From: Algibacter amylolyticus
GTDB taxonomy: Bacteria; Bacteroidota; Bacteroidia; Flavobacteriales; Flavobacteriaceae
Direction of reading: 5' to 3'
Assembly: GCF_014202225.1 (NCBI RefSeq)
Contig: NZ_JACHGE010000002.1
Coordinates: 428,636-492,635 of the forward strand
DNA: 64,000 bases
Shown: piece after piece, positions 50,385 through 61,700 of the stretch
How the letters are laid out: every line of letters begins with the position of its first letter
Numbering within the stretch: position 1 is the first letter of the stretch
Translations under genes and position numbers: made by a program
Notes under the pieces: model-generated
Database searches by the model: none
Seen by the model: the letters and a program-made list of their open reading frames with translations, nothing else
Told to the model about the DNA's origin: nothing

Positions 50385-52067
50385 ATGAATAATTATGTAA
50401 TTGGTTTAGATTATGGGTCAGATTCGGTTAGGGCTGTATTAATAGATACAGCCACTGGAGCGGAGTTAAAATCGCATGTTCATTATTACCAAAGATGGTT
50501 AAATAGCGAATTTTGTAATGCCTCTATCAACCAATTTCGGCAACATCCTCTAGATCATATCGAAGGTTTAGAAAGCACCATTAAGTCGGTAGTACAAGAT
50601 GTAAATCCAAACGATGTAAAAGGGATTTGTATTGACACCACAGGGTCGTCTCCCATTCCTGTAACTAAAGAAGGAACGCCTTTGGCTCTTGTAGAAGGTT
50701 TTGAAGACAATCCAAATGCGATGATGGTTTTATGGAAAGACCACACAGCTATTAACGAGGCTAATGAAATTAATGAATTAGCAGCAAATTGGGGTGGTGA
50801 AGATTTTACAAAGTATGAAGGTGGTATTTATTCTTCCGAGTGGTTTTGGGCAAAAATATTGCACATTGCTAGAACAGATAAGGCCGTTAAAGATGCCGCA
50901 TATACTTGGATGGAACATTGCGACTTAATGACTTACTTGTTAATAGAAAATAAAAATCTAGAAACATTTAAAAGAAGCAGATGCGCAGCGGGACATAAAG
51001 CCATGTGGCACGAGAGCTGGAATGGATTGCCACCAGAGGAGTTTTTAAATCAACTAGATCCATATTTAGGCGACTTAAGAAAAAATCTATATAACGAAAC
51101 CTATACATCAGATACTGTTGCAGGTTGTTTAAGTGAAACTTGGTCAAAACGCTTAGGTTTAACCACTAACACCGTAATTTCTGTTGGTACATTCGATGCT
51201 CATTCTGGAGCTATTGGCGCCAAAATAGATAAGAACACGTTGGTAAGAGTTATGGGAACGTCTACCTGCGATGTTATGGTTTCTCCAAGCGAAATTATCG
51301 GGAATAATACGGTTAAAGGTATTTGCGGACAAGTAGATGGTTCTGTAATACCTGGACTTATTGGCTTAGAGGCAGGACAATCTGCTTTTGGCGATTTATT
51401 AGCTTGGTTTAAAGATGTGTTGTATTGGCCCATTGATAATTTGGTACTAACATCCAATATTATTTCAGAAGAACAAAAACTGAAGTTAAAGGAAGAAATG
51501 GATGCCAATTTCATTAAAAAATTGAGTGATCAAGCTGAGGGCATACCGTTGTCAGAAAGCATTCCAACAGCATTAGATTGGATTAACGGGCGCAGAACTC
51601 CAGACGCTAATCAAGAATTAAAAGCAGCCATGTCTAATCTTTCTTTAGGAACAAAGGCGCCTCATATTTTTAAGGCCTTAGTAAATGCCATATGTTTTGG
51701 ATCTAAAAAAATAGTTGAGCGTTTTGAAGAAGAAGGTGTTAAAATTGAAAGTGTAATAGGCATTGGTGGCGTTGCTAGAAAATCGCCATTTATTATGCAA
51801 ACATTGGCTAATGTGTTGAATAAACCTATTAAAGTAGCGCAGTCGGACCAAGCACCAGCTTTGGGAGCAGCCATTTATGCGGCAGTTGCTGCGGGTATTT
51901 ATCCAGATGTTATTGAGGCCAGTAAAATAATGGGAAGCGATTTTGAAGCCGAGTATTTTCCGGAAGTAGATAACGTTGAAGATTATAAAAAACTTATGGC
52001 ATCATATTCAGAGTTATGTGTTTTTGTTGAAGGATTAAAAAAAGAAGCGTATGAGCTCTGTGTATAA
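50385..52067 (+). CDS. araB: Ribulokinase
   Basis: This 560-residue FGGY-family kinase phosphorylates L-ribulose to L-ribulose 5-phosphate in the cytosol. The N-terminal phosphate-binding loop is GLDYGSDSVRAVLID (residues 6-20). DTTGSSPIPV, AGHKAMWHESWNGLP and VGTFDAHSGAIGA mark the ribulokinase subgroup, and GIGGVARKSPFIMQTLANVL (about 458-477) forms the ATP-site region. The length matches AraB. Its last 17 nt overlap the start of araD, indicating coupled translation. It follows the giant secreted hydrolase by 60 nt with no terminator between, so the arabinose genes may be read from the same transcript. Confidence 0.96.
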   Translation: MNNYVIGLDYGSDSVRAVLIDTATGAELKSHVHYYQRWLNSEFCNASINQFRQHPLDHIEGLESTIKSVVQDVNPNDVKGICIDTTGSSPIPVTKEGTPLALVEGFEDNPNAMMVLWKDHTAINEANEINELAANWGGEDFTKYEGGIYSSEWFWAKILHIARTDKAVKDAAYTWMEHCDLMTYLLIENKNLETFKRSRCAAGHKAMWHESWNGLPPEEFLNQLDPYLGDLRKNLYNETYTSDTVAGCLSETWSKRLGLTTNTVISVGTFDAHSGAIGAKIDKNTLVRVMGTSTCDVMVSPSEIIGNNTVKGICGQVDGSVIPGLIGLEAGQSAFGDLLAWFKDVLYWPIDNLVLTSNIISEEQKLKLKEEMDANFIKKLSDQAEGIPLSESIPTALDWINGRRTPDANQELKAAMSNLSLGTKAPHIFKALVNAICFGSKKIVERFEEEGVKIESVIGIGGVARKSPFIMQTLANVLNKPIKVAQSDQAPALGAAIYAAVAAGIYPDVIEASKIMGSDFEAEYFPEVDNVEDYKKLMASYSELCVFVEGLKKEAYELCV

Positions 52068-52752
52068 CGATTTAAAACAAGAATGTTACGAAGCCAATAT
52101 GCAATTAAATGCCTTGAATTTGGTGGTGTATACCTTTGGAAATGTGAGTGCTGTAGATAGAGAACACGGTGTTTTTGCAATAAAACCTAGTGGTGTGGCT
52201 TACGAAGTATTAAAACCTGATGATATCGTTATTGTAGACTTTAATAATCAAATTATTGAGGGCAACATGCATCCTTCTTCCGATACTAAAACGCATGCTT
52301 ATTTATATAAACATTGGGATACCATTGGTGGCATAGCGCATACACACGCTACATATTCTGTGGCATGGGCACAAGCACAATTAGATATTCCAATTTTTGG
52401 AACTACACATGCCGATCATTTAACATCAGATATTCCATGTGCAGCACCTATGCACGATAGTTTAATTCAAGGGAATTACGAGCATAATACAGGAGTACAA
52501 ATTTTAGATTGTTTTAAAGACCGCGGTTTATCGCATACCGAGGTAGAAATGATACTAATTGGCAATCACGGTCCTTTTGCATGGGGTAAAAATGCAGATA
52601 AGGCAGTGTACAACAGCAAAGTTTTAGAAGTAGTTGCAGAAATGGCTTATTTAACCAAACAAATAAACCCTAATGCAGCACGATTAAAGGATTCATTAAT
52701 TAAAAAACATTACGAGCGTAAACATGGAGCAAATTCCTATTACGGTCAATAA
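52051..52752 (+). CDS. araD: L-ribulose-5-phosphate 4-epimerase
   Basis: This 233-residue class II aldolase-type enzyme converts L-ribulose 5-phosphate to D-xylulose 5-phosphate, which enters the pentose phosphate pathway. GNVSAVDREHGVFAIKPSG (about 30-48), the zinc-binding pair in GGIAHTHATYSVAWAQ (His at about 95 and 97), GTTHADHL and GNHGPFAWGK are all in place. The ATG at 52051 is inside the 3' end of araB in another frame. The next start upstream is not in this frame, so the overlap is real. araA follows after 21 nt. Confidence 0.96.
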   Translation: MSSVYNDLKQECYEANMQLNALNLVVYTFGNVSAVDREHGVFAIKPSGVAYEVLKPDDIVIVDFNNQIIEGNMHPSSDTKTHAYLYKHWDTIGGIAHTHATYSVAWAQAQLDIPIFGTTHADHLTSDIPCAAPMHDSLIQGNYEHNTGVQILDCFKDRGLSHTEVEMILIGNHGPFAWGKNADKAVYNSKVLEVVAEMAYLTKQINPNAARLKDSLIKKHYERKHGANSYYGQ

Positions 52753-52773
52753 TTTTAAAAAATAGTATTTAAA

Positions 52774-54282
52774 ATGATAGATATTTCAAAAAAGGAAATC
52801 TGGTTTATTACAGGGAGTCAGCATTTATATGGAGAAGAAACCTTAAAGCAAGTCGCATTAAATTCGCAAGACATTGTAAAAGGATTAAATGCATCTTCTC
52901 ATATTCCTGTAAAAATTGTGTTTAAACCAACCGTTAAAACACCAAATGAAATTACAAACATTTGTGTTGCCGCCAACCAATCAAAGGAATGTATTGGTTT
53001 AATATTATGGATGCATACCTTTTCGCCTGCAAAAATGTGGATTAAAGGTTTAAGTATTATCAATAAGCCTATATGCCATTTGCATACACAGTTTAATGCC
53101 GAAATTCCTTGGCGTACTATCGATATGGATTTTATGAATTTAAACCAATCGGCACATGGCGATAGAGAGTTTGGGTTTATAATGTCTAGAATGCGTAAAA
53201 AACGTAAAGTGGTTGTTGGCCATTGGCAAGCAGAACCGGTTCAGAAAAAATTAGGAATTTGGTCGCGTGTTGTATTGGGTTGGGATGAGTTACAAAATCT
53301 TAAAGTAGCAAGAATTGGCGATAATATGCGAGAAGTAGCCGTTACGGAAGGCGATAAGGTAGAAGCGCAAATGCGATTTGGATTTTCTGTAAATGGTTTC
53401 GATTCTTCAGATGTAGTTAAGCATATTGAAAACGTTACAGACAAACAATTAAATGATTTATTAGCGGTTTATGAAGATTCTTATACCTTAACACCATCGT
53501 TATTGAGTGGTGGAAATCAAAGACAATCTTTAATAGATGCCGCAAAAATAGAACTAGGTTTAAGAGCTTTTTTAGATGAAGGTGGCTTTAAAGCGTTTAC
53601 CGATACTTTCGAAAATTTAGGAGATTTAAAGCAACTTCCGGGTATTGCAACGCAAAGATTAATGGCCGATGGTTACGGGTTTGGAGGCGAAGGCGACTGG
53701 AAAACAGCGGCTATGTTAAGAGCTTTAAAAGTGATGAATTACGGACTAGAAGCTGGCACCTCTTTTATGGAAGATTATACCTATCACTTTACGCCAGATA
53801 AATCTTATGTTTTAGGATCTCACATGTTAGAAATTTGTCCGTCTATAGCCAGCGATAAACCTACATGCGAAGTCCATCCTTTAGGAATTGGAGGTAAAGA
53901 CGATCCTGTTCGATTAGTTTTCGATGCTCCAGAAGGCAACGCTATTAATGTATCTTTAGTAGATATGGGAAACAGGTTCAGACTTATTGTAAACGAGGTA
54001 GAAGCGGTAAAACCTATGGGAGAGCTGCCTAATCTTCCTGTTGCTAGGGTATTGTGGGATGCAAAACCAAATTTAGAAGTAGCTGCAACTGCTTGGATTT
54101 TGGCGGGAGGTGCACATCATACGGTTTACAGTCAAGGAATTACTTCAGAATATATGGAAGATTTTGCCGATATTGCTGGTATAGAACTACTCGTTATAGA
54201 TAATACTACTACAGTGAGAGATTTTAAAGATAAAATTAACGCAAACGAAGCCTATTACAATACGTTTCAGCATCGTTTTTAA
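52774..54282 (+). CDS. araA: L-arabinose isomerase
   Basis: This 502-residue cytosolic, metal-dependent isomerase converts L-arabinose to L-ribulose. It starts with [13 protein letters not shown] (about 8-20). The catalytic and metal ligands are visible as Glu in [13 protein letters not shown] (about 306-309), Glu in [10 protein letters not shown] (about 333), His in [12 protein letters not shown] (about 350) and His in [12 protein letters not shown] (about 447-448). These positions agree closely with the E. coli enzyme, as does the length. It is third in the araB-araD-araA order and is followed 29 nt later by the exported mutarotase. No AraR-type repressor is nearby, so control probably lies with the HTCS or a distant regulator. 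Confidence 0.97.
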   Translation: MIDISKKEIWFITGSQHLYGEETLKQVALNSQDIVKGLNASSHIPVKIVFKPTVKTPNEITNICVAANQSKECIGLILWMHTFSPAKMWIKGLSIINKPICHLHTQFNAEIPWRTIDMDFMNLNQSAHGDREFGFIMSRMRKKRKVVVGHWQAEPVQKKLGIWSRVVLGWDELQNLKVARIGDNMREVAVTEGDKVEAQMRFGFSVNGFDSSDVVKHIENVTDKQLNDLLAVYEDSYTLTPSLLSGGNQRQSLIDAAKIELGLRAFLDEGGFKAFTDTFENLGDLKQLPGIATQRLMADGYGFGGEGDWKTAAMLRALKVMNYGLEAGTSFMEDYTYHFTPDKSYVLGSHMLEICPSIASDKPTCEVHPLGIGGKDDPVRLVFDAPEGNAINVSLVDMGNRFRLIVNEVEAVKPMGELPNLPVARVLWDAKPNLEVAATAWILAGGAHHTVYSQGITSEYMEDFADIAGIELLVIDNTTTVRDFKDKINANEAYYNTFQHRF

Positions 54283-54311
54283 AACATTAATTAACCCTAA
54301 AAGCATAAAGA

Positions 54312-55502
54312 ATGAAAGTAATAAAACATAGCCTGTATTTTATATTAGTGTTTAGTTTTTTTATGGTAAATGTTCAATGTAAGAACAATGAGAAAACCAA
54401 GGAAAATGTAGATTCTGAACCAGTAATTGAAAAGTTAGTAGAGGTTTCTAAAGAAGATTTTGGTGTAACGGCTGATGGTATTTCGGTTGATAAATTCATC
54501 TTGAAAAACAAGAAAGGTATGGAAATTAGTATCATTACCTATGGTGGTATTATTACATCATGGACTGCTCCAGATGCTAGTGGTAACTATCAAGATATTG
54601 TTTTAGGGTTTGATACTTTAGAAGCTTACGAGAAAGAGACACCGTTTTTTGGAGCTTTAATTGGACGTTTTGGTAACAGAATTGCCAAAGGTGAATTTTC
54701 TTTAGATGGAACAAAATATACTCTAGCAACTAATGATGGCGAAAACCATTTACACGGTGGCGACAAAGGGTTCGATAAAGTAGTTTGGACAGCCAAAGAG
54801 ATGCAAACAGATAGTACAGCTTCTATAATACTTAATTATTTAAGTAAAGATATGGAAGAAGGTTATCCAGGAAATTTAGAAACTACAGTAACTTATACAC
54901 TTAACAATAATAACGAATTACAGGTCAGCTATAAAGCAACAACCGATAAAAAGACTATTGTAAATCTTACACAGCACTCTTATTTTAATTTATCGGGAGA
55001 TTTTTCTAAAACCATTTTAGAGCATGAAATTTCTATAAATGCAGATAAATTTATTCCTGTAAATGAAACCTTAATACCAACAGGAGAGTTAAGGTATGTT
55101 GCAAATACACCTTTCGATTTTAGAGAAGCCAAAACCATAGGTATGGATATTAACGCTAAAAATGATCAATTGAAAAAAGGGTTAGGCTATGACCATTGTT
55201 GGGTACTAAACAATCAAAATTCGGGAATAAGATTAGCAGCAATTGCTCACGATGTTAAAAGTGGGAGAGTACTTGAGGTTTTTACAGACGAACCAGGAAT
55301 ACAACTATACTCTGGTAATTTTTTAGATGGTACTTTGCCAAGTAAACAAGGCGGTACTTATGCGCATAGAACTGGGTTTTGTTTAGAAACTCAGCATTAT
55401 CCAGATGCACCTAACCAAAAAAGTTTCCCTTCTGTGGTGTTAAGCCCAGGCCAAACTTATACGAGTAATACATCGTTTAAATTTTCTGTAAAAACAGAAT
55501 AG
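54312..55502 (+). CDS. galM: Exported aldose 1-epimerase (mutarotase) lipoprotein
   Basis: The 396-residue enzyme interconverts alpha and beta anomers of free sugars such as galactose or arabinose. Unlike cytosolic GalM it starts with a lipoprotein signal (FFMVNVQCKNNEK, Cys about 24) and so works in the periplasm. Active-site residues are seen in RFGNRIAKGEF, the histidines of ENHLHGGDKGFDK and LTQHSYFNLSG, the aspartate of GYDHCWVLN, and the general-base glutamate in FCLETQHYPDAPN. It would speed up mutarotation of sugars released by the outer enzymes before uptake through the inner membrane. It is last in the ara run and is followed by a strong terminator. Confidence 0.93.
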   Translation: MKVIKHSLYFILVFSFFMVNVQCKNNEKTKENVDSEPVIEKLVEVSKEDFGVTADGISVDKFILKNKKGMEISIITYGGIITSWTAPDASGNYQDIVLGFDTLEAYEKETPFFGALIGRFGNRIAKGEFSLDGTKYTLATNDGENHLHGGDKGFDKVVWTAKEMQTDSTASIILNYLSKDMEEGYPGNLETTVTYTLNNNNELQVSYKATTDKKTIVNLTQHSYFNLSGDFSKTILEHEISINADKFIPVNETLIPTGELRYVANTPFDFREAKTIGMDINAKNDQLKKGLGYDHCWVLNNQNSGIRLAAIAHDVKSGRVLEVFTDEPGIQLYSGNFLDGTLPSKQGGTYAHRTGFCLETQHYPDAPNQKSFPSVVLSPGQTYTSNTSFKFSVKTE

Positions 55503-55537
55503 ACTAGATAAATAGATTTTGATATAGCAGATAGTTT

Positions 55538-55571
55538 AAAGGCTTCTTATAAATGTTTATAAGAAGCCTTT
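55538..55571 (+). terminator. Intrinsic terminator after galM
   Basis: A perfect 16-bp stem, AAAGGCTTCTTATAAA (55538-55553) with its complement (55556-55571), has only TG left between the arms, and a T-run follows. It ends the ara-galM transcript. Confidence 0.93.
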
Positions 55572-55647
55572 TTTATTAGTTATTGATTAGCAATGCTAGC
55601 CAGCATGATGTTTGATTTTTTTTAAATACTTTAAGAATATATTTAAT

Positions 55648-55677
55648 AAAACCACTCAAGTTATCTTGAGTGGTTTT
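55648..55677 (-). terminator. Intrinsic terminator for the giant surface-protein gene
   Basis: AAAACCACTCAAG (55648-55660) and CTTGAGTGGTTTT (55665-55677) form a 13-bp stem with a TTAT loop, about 55 nt past the stop of the minus-strand gene at 55732. T-runs exist on both strands, so it may stop both transcripts. Confidence 0.85.
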
Positions 55678-55731
55678 CTGTTTTTAAAATGGTATCTCTG
55701 TTTAGGAAACCTCGATCTATTTATAAATTAT

Positions 55732-58700
55732 TTAATTTATAATAAATTTAAAATTGAGTTTTTCCTCTGAATTATGAAGAATCAATATATACATACCTGC
55801 ATTTAGATTAATATCGATATCCTTCATTTTGCTGCTTAAATCAACATTTTTTTCTTGATATATTTGTTTTCCTGTACTGTCATAAATATCGAGAGTACAA
55901 TTATCTATAATCATACTTGTATGAACAGTAAATTTTCCATTATTCGGAATAGGAGCAATAAAGCTTTTTCTTTCATCGTTTTGATTGTCTTCAACATCTA
56001 AGGATTCATTTTTCACAATGACTTCTTTAGAAGCCGTTAAATCACAATTAAGTGGAGTTTTATATCTAAGTATTAATGATTGTAAGTTTAATTTATTCCA
56101 TTTTACGGTTACCTTGTTACCTTCTTTAGATACAATTTCTCCGTTTATTATTATCCAATCGTACTTATTCATGTTAGCATCGGCTGTGTATTCATATAAA
56201 CCGTCTATGTTAGGGTTTTCTTCACCAATAATAGTTACTGCGTAAGTAGCAGAACTTCCTAGTTCTTTAGTTTCTGTTATAAAACCATTTAATCCACTTA
56301 TTTGTTTGGTTATTTTAGTTTTATCAATTTCTAAAGTAATAGAGCCATCATTATCGTTTTGTATGTTTTCTATAACAAAGGCTTTATCAGTTATTTTTCT
56401 TATAGTGACGTCATTTTTCGGAATTTCGACACCCGAAGATTTTAATGTAATGGCATCAATAGTAAACGAGCTCTCATTAATTTCATCTGAAAAAGTTACA
56501 TCAACATAATTAAAATCTGAACAGTCATTACTTACATCATCTACAGGTTGAATATCAGTAATTATATCGGTAAAATCTATATAGGCCGATAAAACCTCAG
56601 CATTACTTCTGTTACCTAAATCATCGTATGCAACTACCTTAAACCTTTTAGCCCCAACATAATCACTTACAGGAACGCCGTATTCACCGCTAGTTTCGGT
56701 AAGTTGTTTATTTATTAAAACTTCACTTGTTCCTAAAAGCTCATAAACTTCAACAGTTATATTATCTATTAAGGTTTCATAAATTAATTGAACATCGCTA
56801 CCAGATGTAATGTTATCTGTACTAGAAATACCTCTGTCTGGTGTTAGTTTTAAGTTTGCAAAAGCGTTTAAAGCATCTAATCTTACCGTCCAGGAAGTTT
56901 CTGCAATACCTTCCCCAAAATTATCATTTTCATCTATAAAAGTAGATTGGTCAATTATTACACGATAGGTTCCATTGTCGGCGGTAAAACTTCCTAAGCC
57001 GTAAATGGTATAATGTAAATCATCTGTTTTTTGAATGATTATAGGAATGTCTAAATCTTGCCCGTTTTTAGTAAACTGAAAAGCAGAAGGTTCCAACTCT
57101 GAAATAATTGCCCTATTTAATTCTATTTCTAATTGGGTAATATTTTGTGTGTTTGTGGCACCTTGACTAGCTGTTTGTATTTCTATAACTTCTGGTAAGT
57201 TAGTATCTACCATCCAATTAAAGGTTTGTACTGCTAGCCCAGAAACACCATCTGTTGCTTTAATATTTGTAACATCTATAGCTATTGTATAGTCGCCATT
57301 ATCTTCATTTAATGGATTAATTCCAGAAATGGTATAGTTGTAATCGTCAACTTTTAGAATGGTAAGTCCACTAACAGGTGTATCATTAATCGTAATTTTA
57401 TCTTCGGTAAATTCTTCTGTGCGAATAGGTTTGTTGAAAATAATATCGATACTATTTAATGGGTTTTTCTTTAATTGATCGGACTCGAATTTGAGAATTC
57501 CTAACTCATTAACAAACTGTAACCAATCTAATTTTTTACCGTTTCTGCCATCATTTCCTGCTAAGTCTTTTATTCCTATGGTGTTTACCGTCAATTCATA
57601 AAATCCAGATTGTGCAGTAAGAGCTTCAATATTTATTGAAAATGTAGTGGCATCAATTTTACCAATCAAGACATTATCTGTTGGCACCGAAGCACCTTGA
57701 TGAATGACTTCGACATCCTCGAATGTAAACGTGTTAAAATCAATTTCTTTATTAAATTCTACTGTAATAAAATCTACCGATGTTGTATTGTATTCCTCTG
57801 GAGGATCAATAAATGCTATAACTTGAGGGATATCTCCATCTATTGGTGTAAAGTACAAGGTGTAGGTTTCTATATTTGAAATCTTATCTAATACATGTAA
57901 TTTGTTTTCATATTTAGGATTTAAACCGTCCTTGAGGGTTACATGGGTTTGCCAAAAGTTCTGTAATGGAATTTCAAAACTATCACTATCTCTAACCACT
58001 CGTGCTAAGGTGTAATTTTTAGCGGCAGGGTTTAAAATGTTACCATAGTTCCATCCTGTTGTACTTGGGTTTATTCTTATTTTAGAAGTTAAAGTTGCCG
58101 GAGTAACAGCTTCTGTAATTTCTATAGCGTCGACTTCTGATACATCTTCGGAAGTTCCATCTGATAAATAAATCATATCAGGTGTATCATAAACATCAGA
58201 TACATCATTAACCAGGAAATCTGAAATATCATCACTATCGGTGCCATAGGATTTAACACTTCTAACCAACTCATGTATAAATGCCCCTTTGATTAAACTT
58301 AAATTTGCATTTCCAAAACTACTTTTATGATTTACTTTAACATCGAATTCAACAAAATGACCAATTAAGGAACTTGTAAAAAACCATTGTCCTACAGCCG
58401 ATGTTTTGGGTTGAATGTCTCCAAAGTCAACATTTAATAATCCGAGTTGCGTTGGCTCGTTATTAAAGTTAGAACCTATCATATTAAAATCTATTAATAG
58501 CCCTTTTTCATTTTCCACAATTTCTGGTTGCATAGATTCTACATTTACATTTGTAGCTAATCCATAACCATCGTTTGTAATCATTAGTGATAATTCTGCT
58601 GGAATAGAAGGCTCTACAATATCTTTAGTAAGTGCATCGTCACCTAAAATATCACGTTGCATAAAATAATGAAGTATTAAATCTGGACTAGGATTAACCT

Positions 58701-61700
58701 CTAAGGTTACCGGATTAAGTGCTATGCTTACTGTTTCGCCAACTTCTGGATCGAAATAAGAGAGTATTCCGCCAAATGCATAAGATTTCACTACTTGTGG
58801 AGCAGCTTCTTTAGTTGGAATAAATGTAACTAAACCTTGTCCGTTTGAATCGGAGTCTACAATGCCCTCACCATTCAAGAATGCTTCTTTGTTAATTTGA
58901 AATAAATGCGATTTGTTTTCGCCAAATTCATCTTTAACAACTAATTCTAAATTAATTTCAGTGATTGCCTTTGCGCTAGAATTGTTTATTTTTAAAGTAC
59001 CTTCAAAAGCTTCACGCGTCATTGTTAACCTTTGAGGAAACTCTATAGTTACCGATGCACAAACGCTTGCTGCGTCTTTACTTTTTTCTTCAACAAACTC
59101 TTCTATAGACTCTATGTCAGAATTATACATGTCTGCTACAGAAACAAAACCTCTTGTAAATGCATGAGTTAATAAATCTGTTTTAATTTTCTTATACTCC
59201 TCAATTTGTACTTTATCTATAATATCTGGATATGAGGTGTTTGGTGATAAAATATCTAAATCCCAAGCCTCGATAGTAGTATTCCATCGGGTAACAAAGC
59301 TATCAATATAAGCTGTGGTTACTGTTGTTTCTGCCATGGCATTTTTAAGAGTAATTACGTCTTCTGGAGTTAATACAGTTTCCGAATCCATGGCATTGCC
59401 GGTAATGCTTAAGAAAAGGGACAAATTATCATTGTCTCCCTCTAAGTCGGGATTTTGAAAATATTCTGATAACATGTTAAGGTGTGCAGTTTCGGCCTCT
59501 GTAATTTTCTCAAAGTCTTCAAAAATATAGTCGAAATTCCCTCCAATTTCATCTAAAGCTGATTTACTATATTGTGTTTTTGAAGATCCACTGCTACCGC
59601 CACCGGAAGGAAAACAATCTTTTAATGTTATTATAGACCATATACAGCCAAAAGGAGAACTTACACAGCCAGCAGCCCCTAATCCCAAATCTGTAAGACT
59701 TGTTGATGTTAAAAGACCAAATGCACAACTAAGGGCAGAAGTATATGGATTACAACTTAATACTGTTGATGTAATACTTTTTGTGCAAGGATCGCAAAAA
59801 TCTGGAAATGATGTTAATGTGCTTGTGCCTGAACCCGGTGAATAACCATAACCGGATCCTGAACCACCTCCAACACCTCCTGGGCCGCAACCCGAGCAAC
59901 CACCGGTAATTATTGGTCCTGCACCACCCGTTGATGCGCATGTGTTAACATAGGCTGTGTATGAAAATAATTCTTTTTCTGTATCGCAAATATAAACAGC
60001 CCTTAAAGTTACAGGAACATTACAACTGCCACCACCGGCTTGTGCTGCCTCACTTTTATTTGATCCAGCAGTTTTACCGCCATCGCTTGTGTTTTTAACT
60101 AAAACAGGTATGGTTACTGCAGATTTTGCATTTAATTCATCTAATGAGGTGATAAGGGGTTGAATGGAATACCCATCTGCTTCTCCCGTATTAATACTAA
60201 CTTTTCTAGCAGCAATTAAACCGTGATTAGTTACTGTTATATAAGTCATTCTAGATTCTCCTGGGTTTAAATCTAATTTAGGATTATCTATTTCCATTAC
60301 AACAACAGGCAAGGGCACATTAGTTTCAAAATCTACTTGTAAGGTAATGTCATATTCATCTAAGATTTCTATGCGTTCTACATCCCAAGAATAGGTAACG
60401 GCTTGGTAAGGTAAAAACGCTGTAACTTTTGTGTCTTTACCAGGATCTACCAATATATTGTTTTGGTAAGGATTATGTTTTTCTGCCGAAATATTTACAA
60501 CATACCAACCTTCATTAATATTAGGAACTTCAAATAAACCTAATTCATTGGTAAGTCCTTCGGCAATTACAACTCCCGTAAACGGATGTTTAACAATTAC
60601 TTTAGCATCTTTTAAATGTGGTGCGCTTGCTGTATTATACGTGTATTCATCGGTAGCATCAACAATTAGATTTCCCGTAGATTCTGATACCGTTTCTAAC
60701 CTAAAAGGAATGGAAATTGATTTTCCCTTTTGTTGTTTTACAACAAAGTTTCCATTAATAGGTACATTAACCTGTTCTTTTACTGTAGGTTTAAATTCTA
60801 AAATGATTTTAACCTCTTCGTTAGGTTTAATTCTTTCAATTACTTTTTGAGAATTTAATCTTAACCATCCTAATTCTGGTAATAATATTTCTACATTTTC
60901 GGCGTCTATTGCTCCTACATTTTTAATTGCAACTTCATAAAGTCTTGCTTGATCCTTAACCATAGTTGTATTAATAGAAATAGGAGTTGCCAGTAATTTA
61001 GCCTCTTGATCTTTGCTGTAATAATAACCTTGCTCGGTATATGTAGCACCTTCGTTTGATTGGATTACTATTTTAAATTCGGTATATTTTAATTCTAAAC
61101 TCGCTACTGTAGATACTAGAGTGTAGGGAAAGTTTATTGTTTCTCCTGGTTCTATATCCATGGGGGTTTGTTCTATAGAAAACTCAGCATCAGCAGGAAG
61201 CTGAATGGAAACACCCGTTAATTTTGTATTGGTTTTGTTTTTAAGAATAAACTCTTTGCCTAAAGGCTCGTTAACAACTGTTTCCCATTTAATGTATTGT
61301 GGTTTATTAATCATATCTAAACCCAATAACTCAAAACTTTCTTGAGGAATAACATCTTCTCCAGGGAAGCTTGCAGCTACGGTGTAAGAACCGTTTTCGT
61401 TTTCGAAGGGAACATATTCAAAAACAAAAGTTCCATTAGCATCAGTTTTTACTGTATAATCTTTTACAAAATCTGCATTTTTTATTTTTAAAGCAATATC
61501 TGCATTTGGCACATTTTCATCTGATGCATTTTTAGCAACTCCAGTAACTTCAACAATTTCGTTAGTTTCATATACCTCTTTATCTAGCGTTAAATCTACA
61601 GAATAGGATGGAAGGAGTTTTATTTGTATTTGGTTCTCATTATTTTCATAATCTAATTCATTTATAGAATAATCAGCGTTTACTTTAACTGTAAGGTAGT

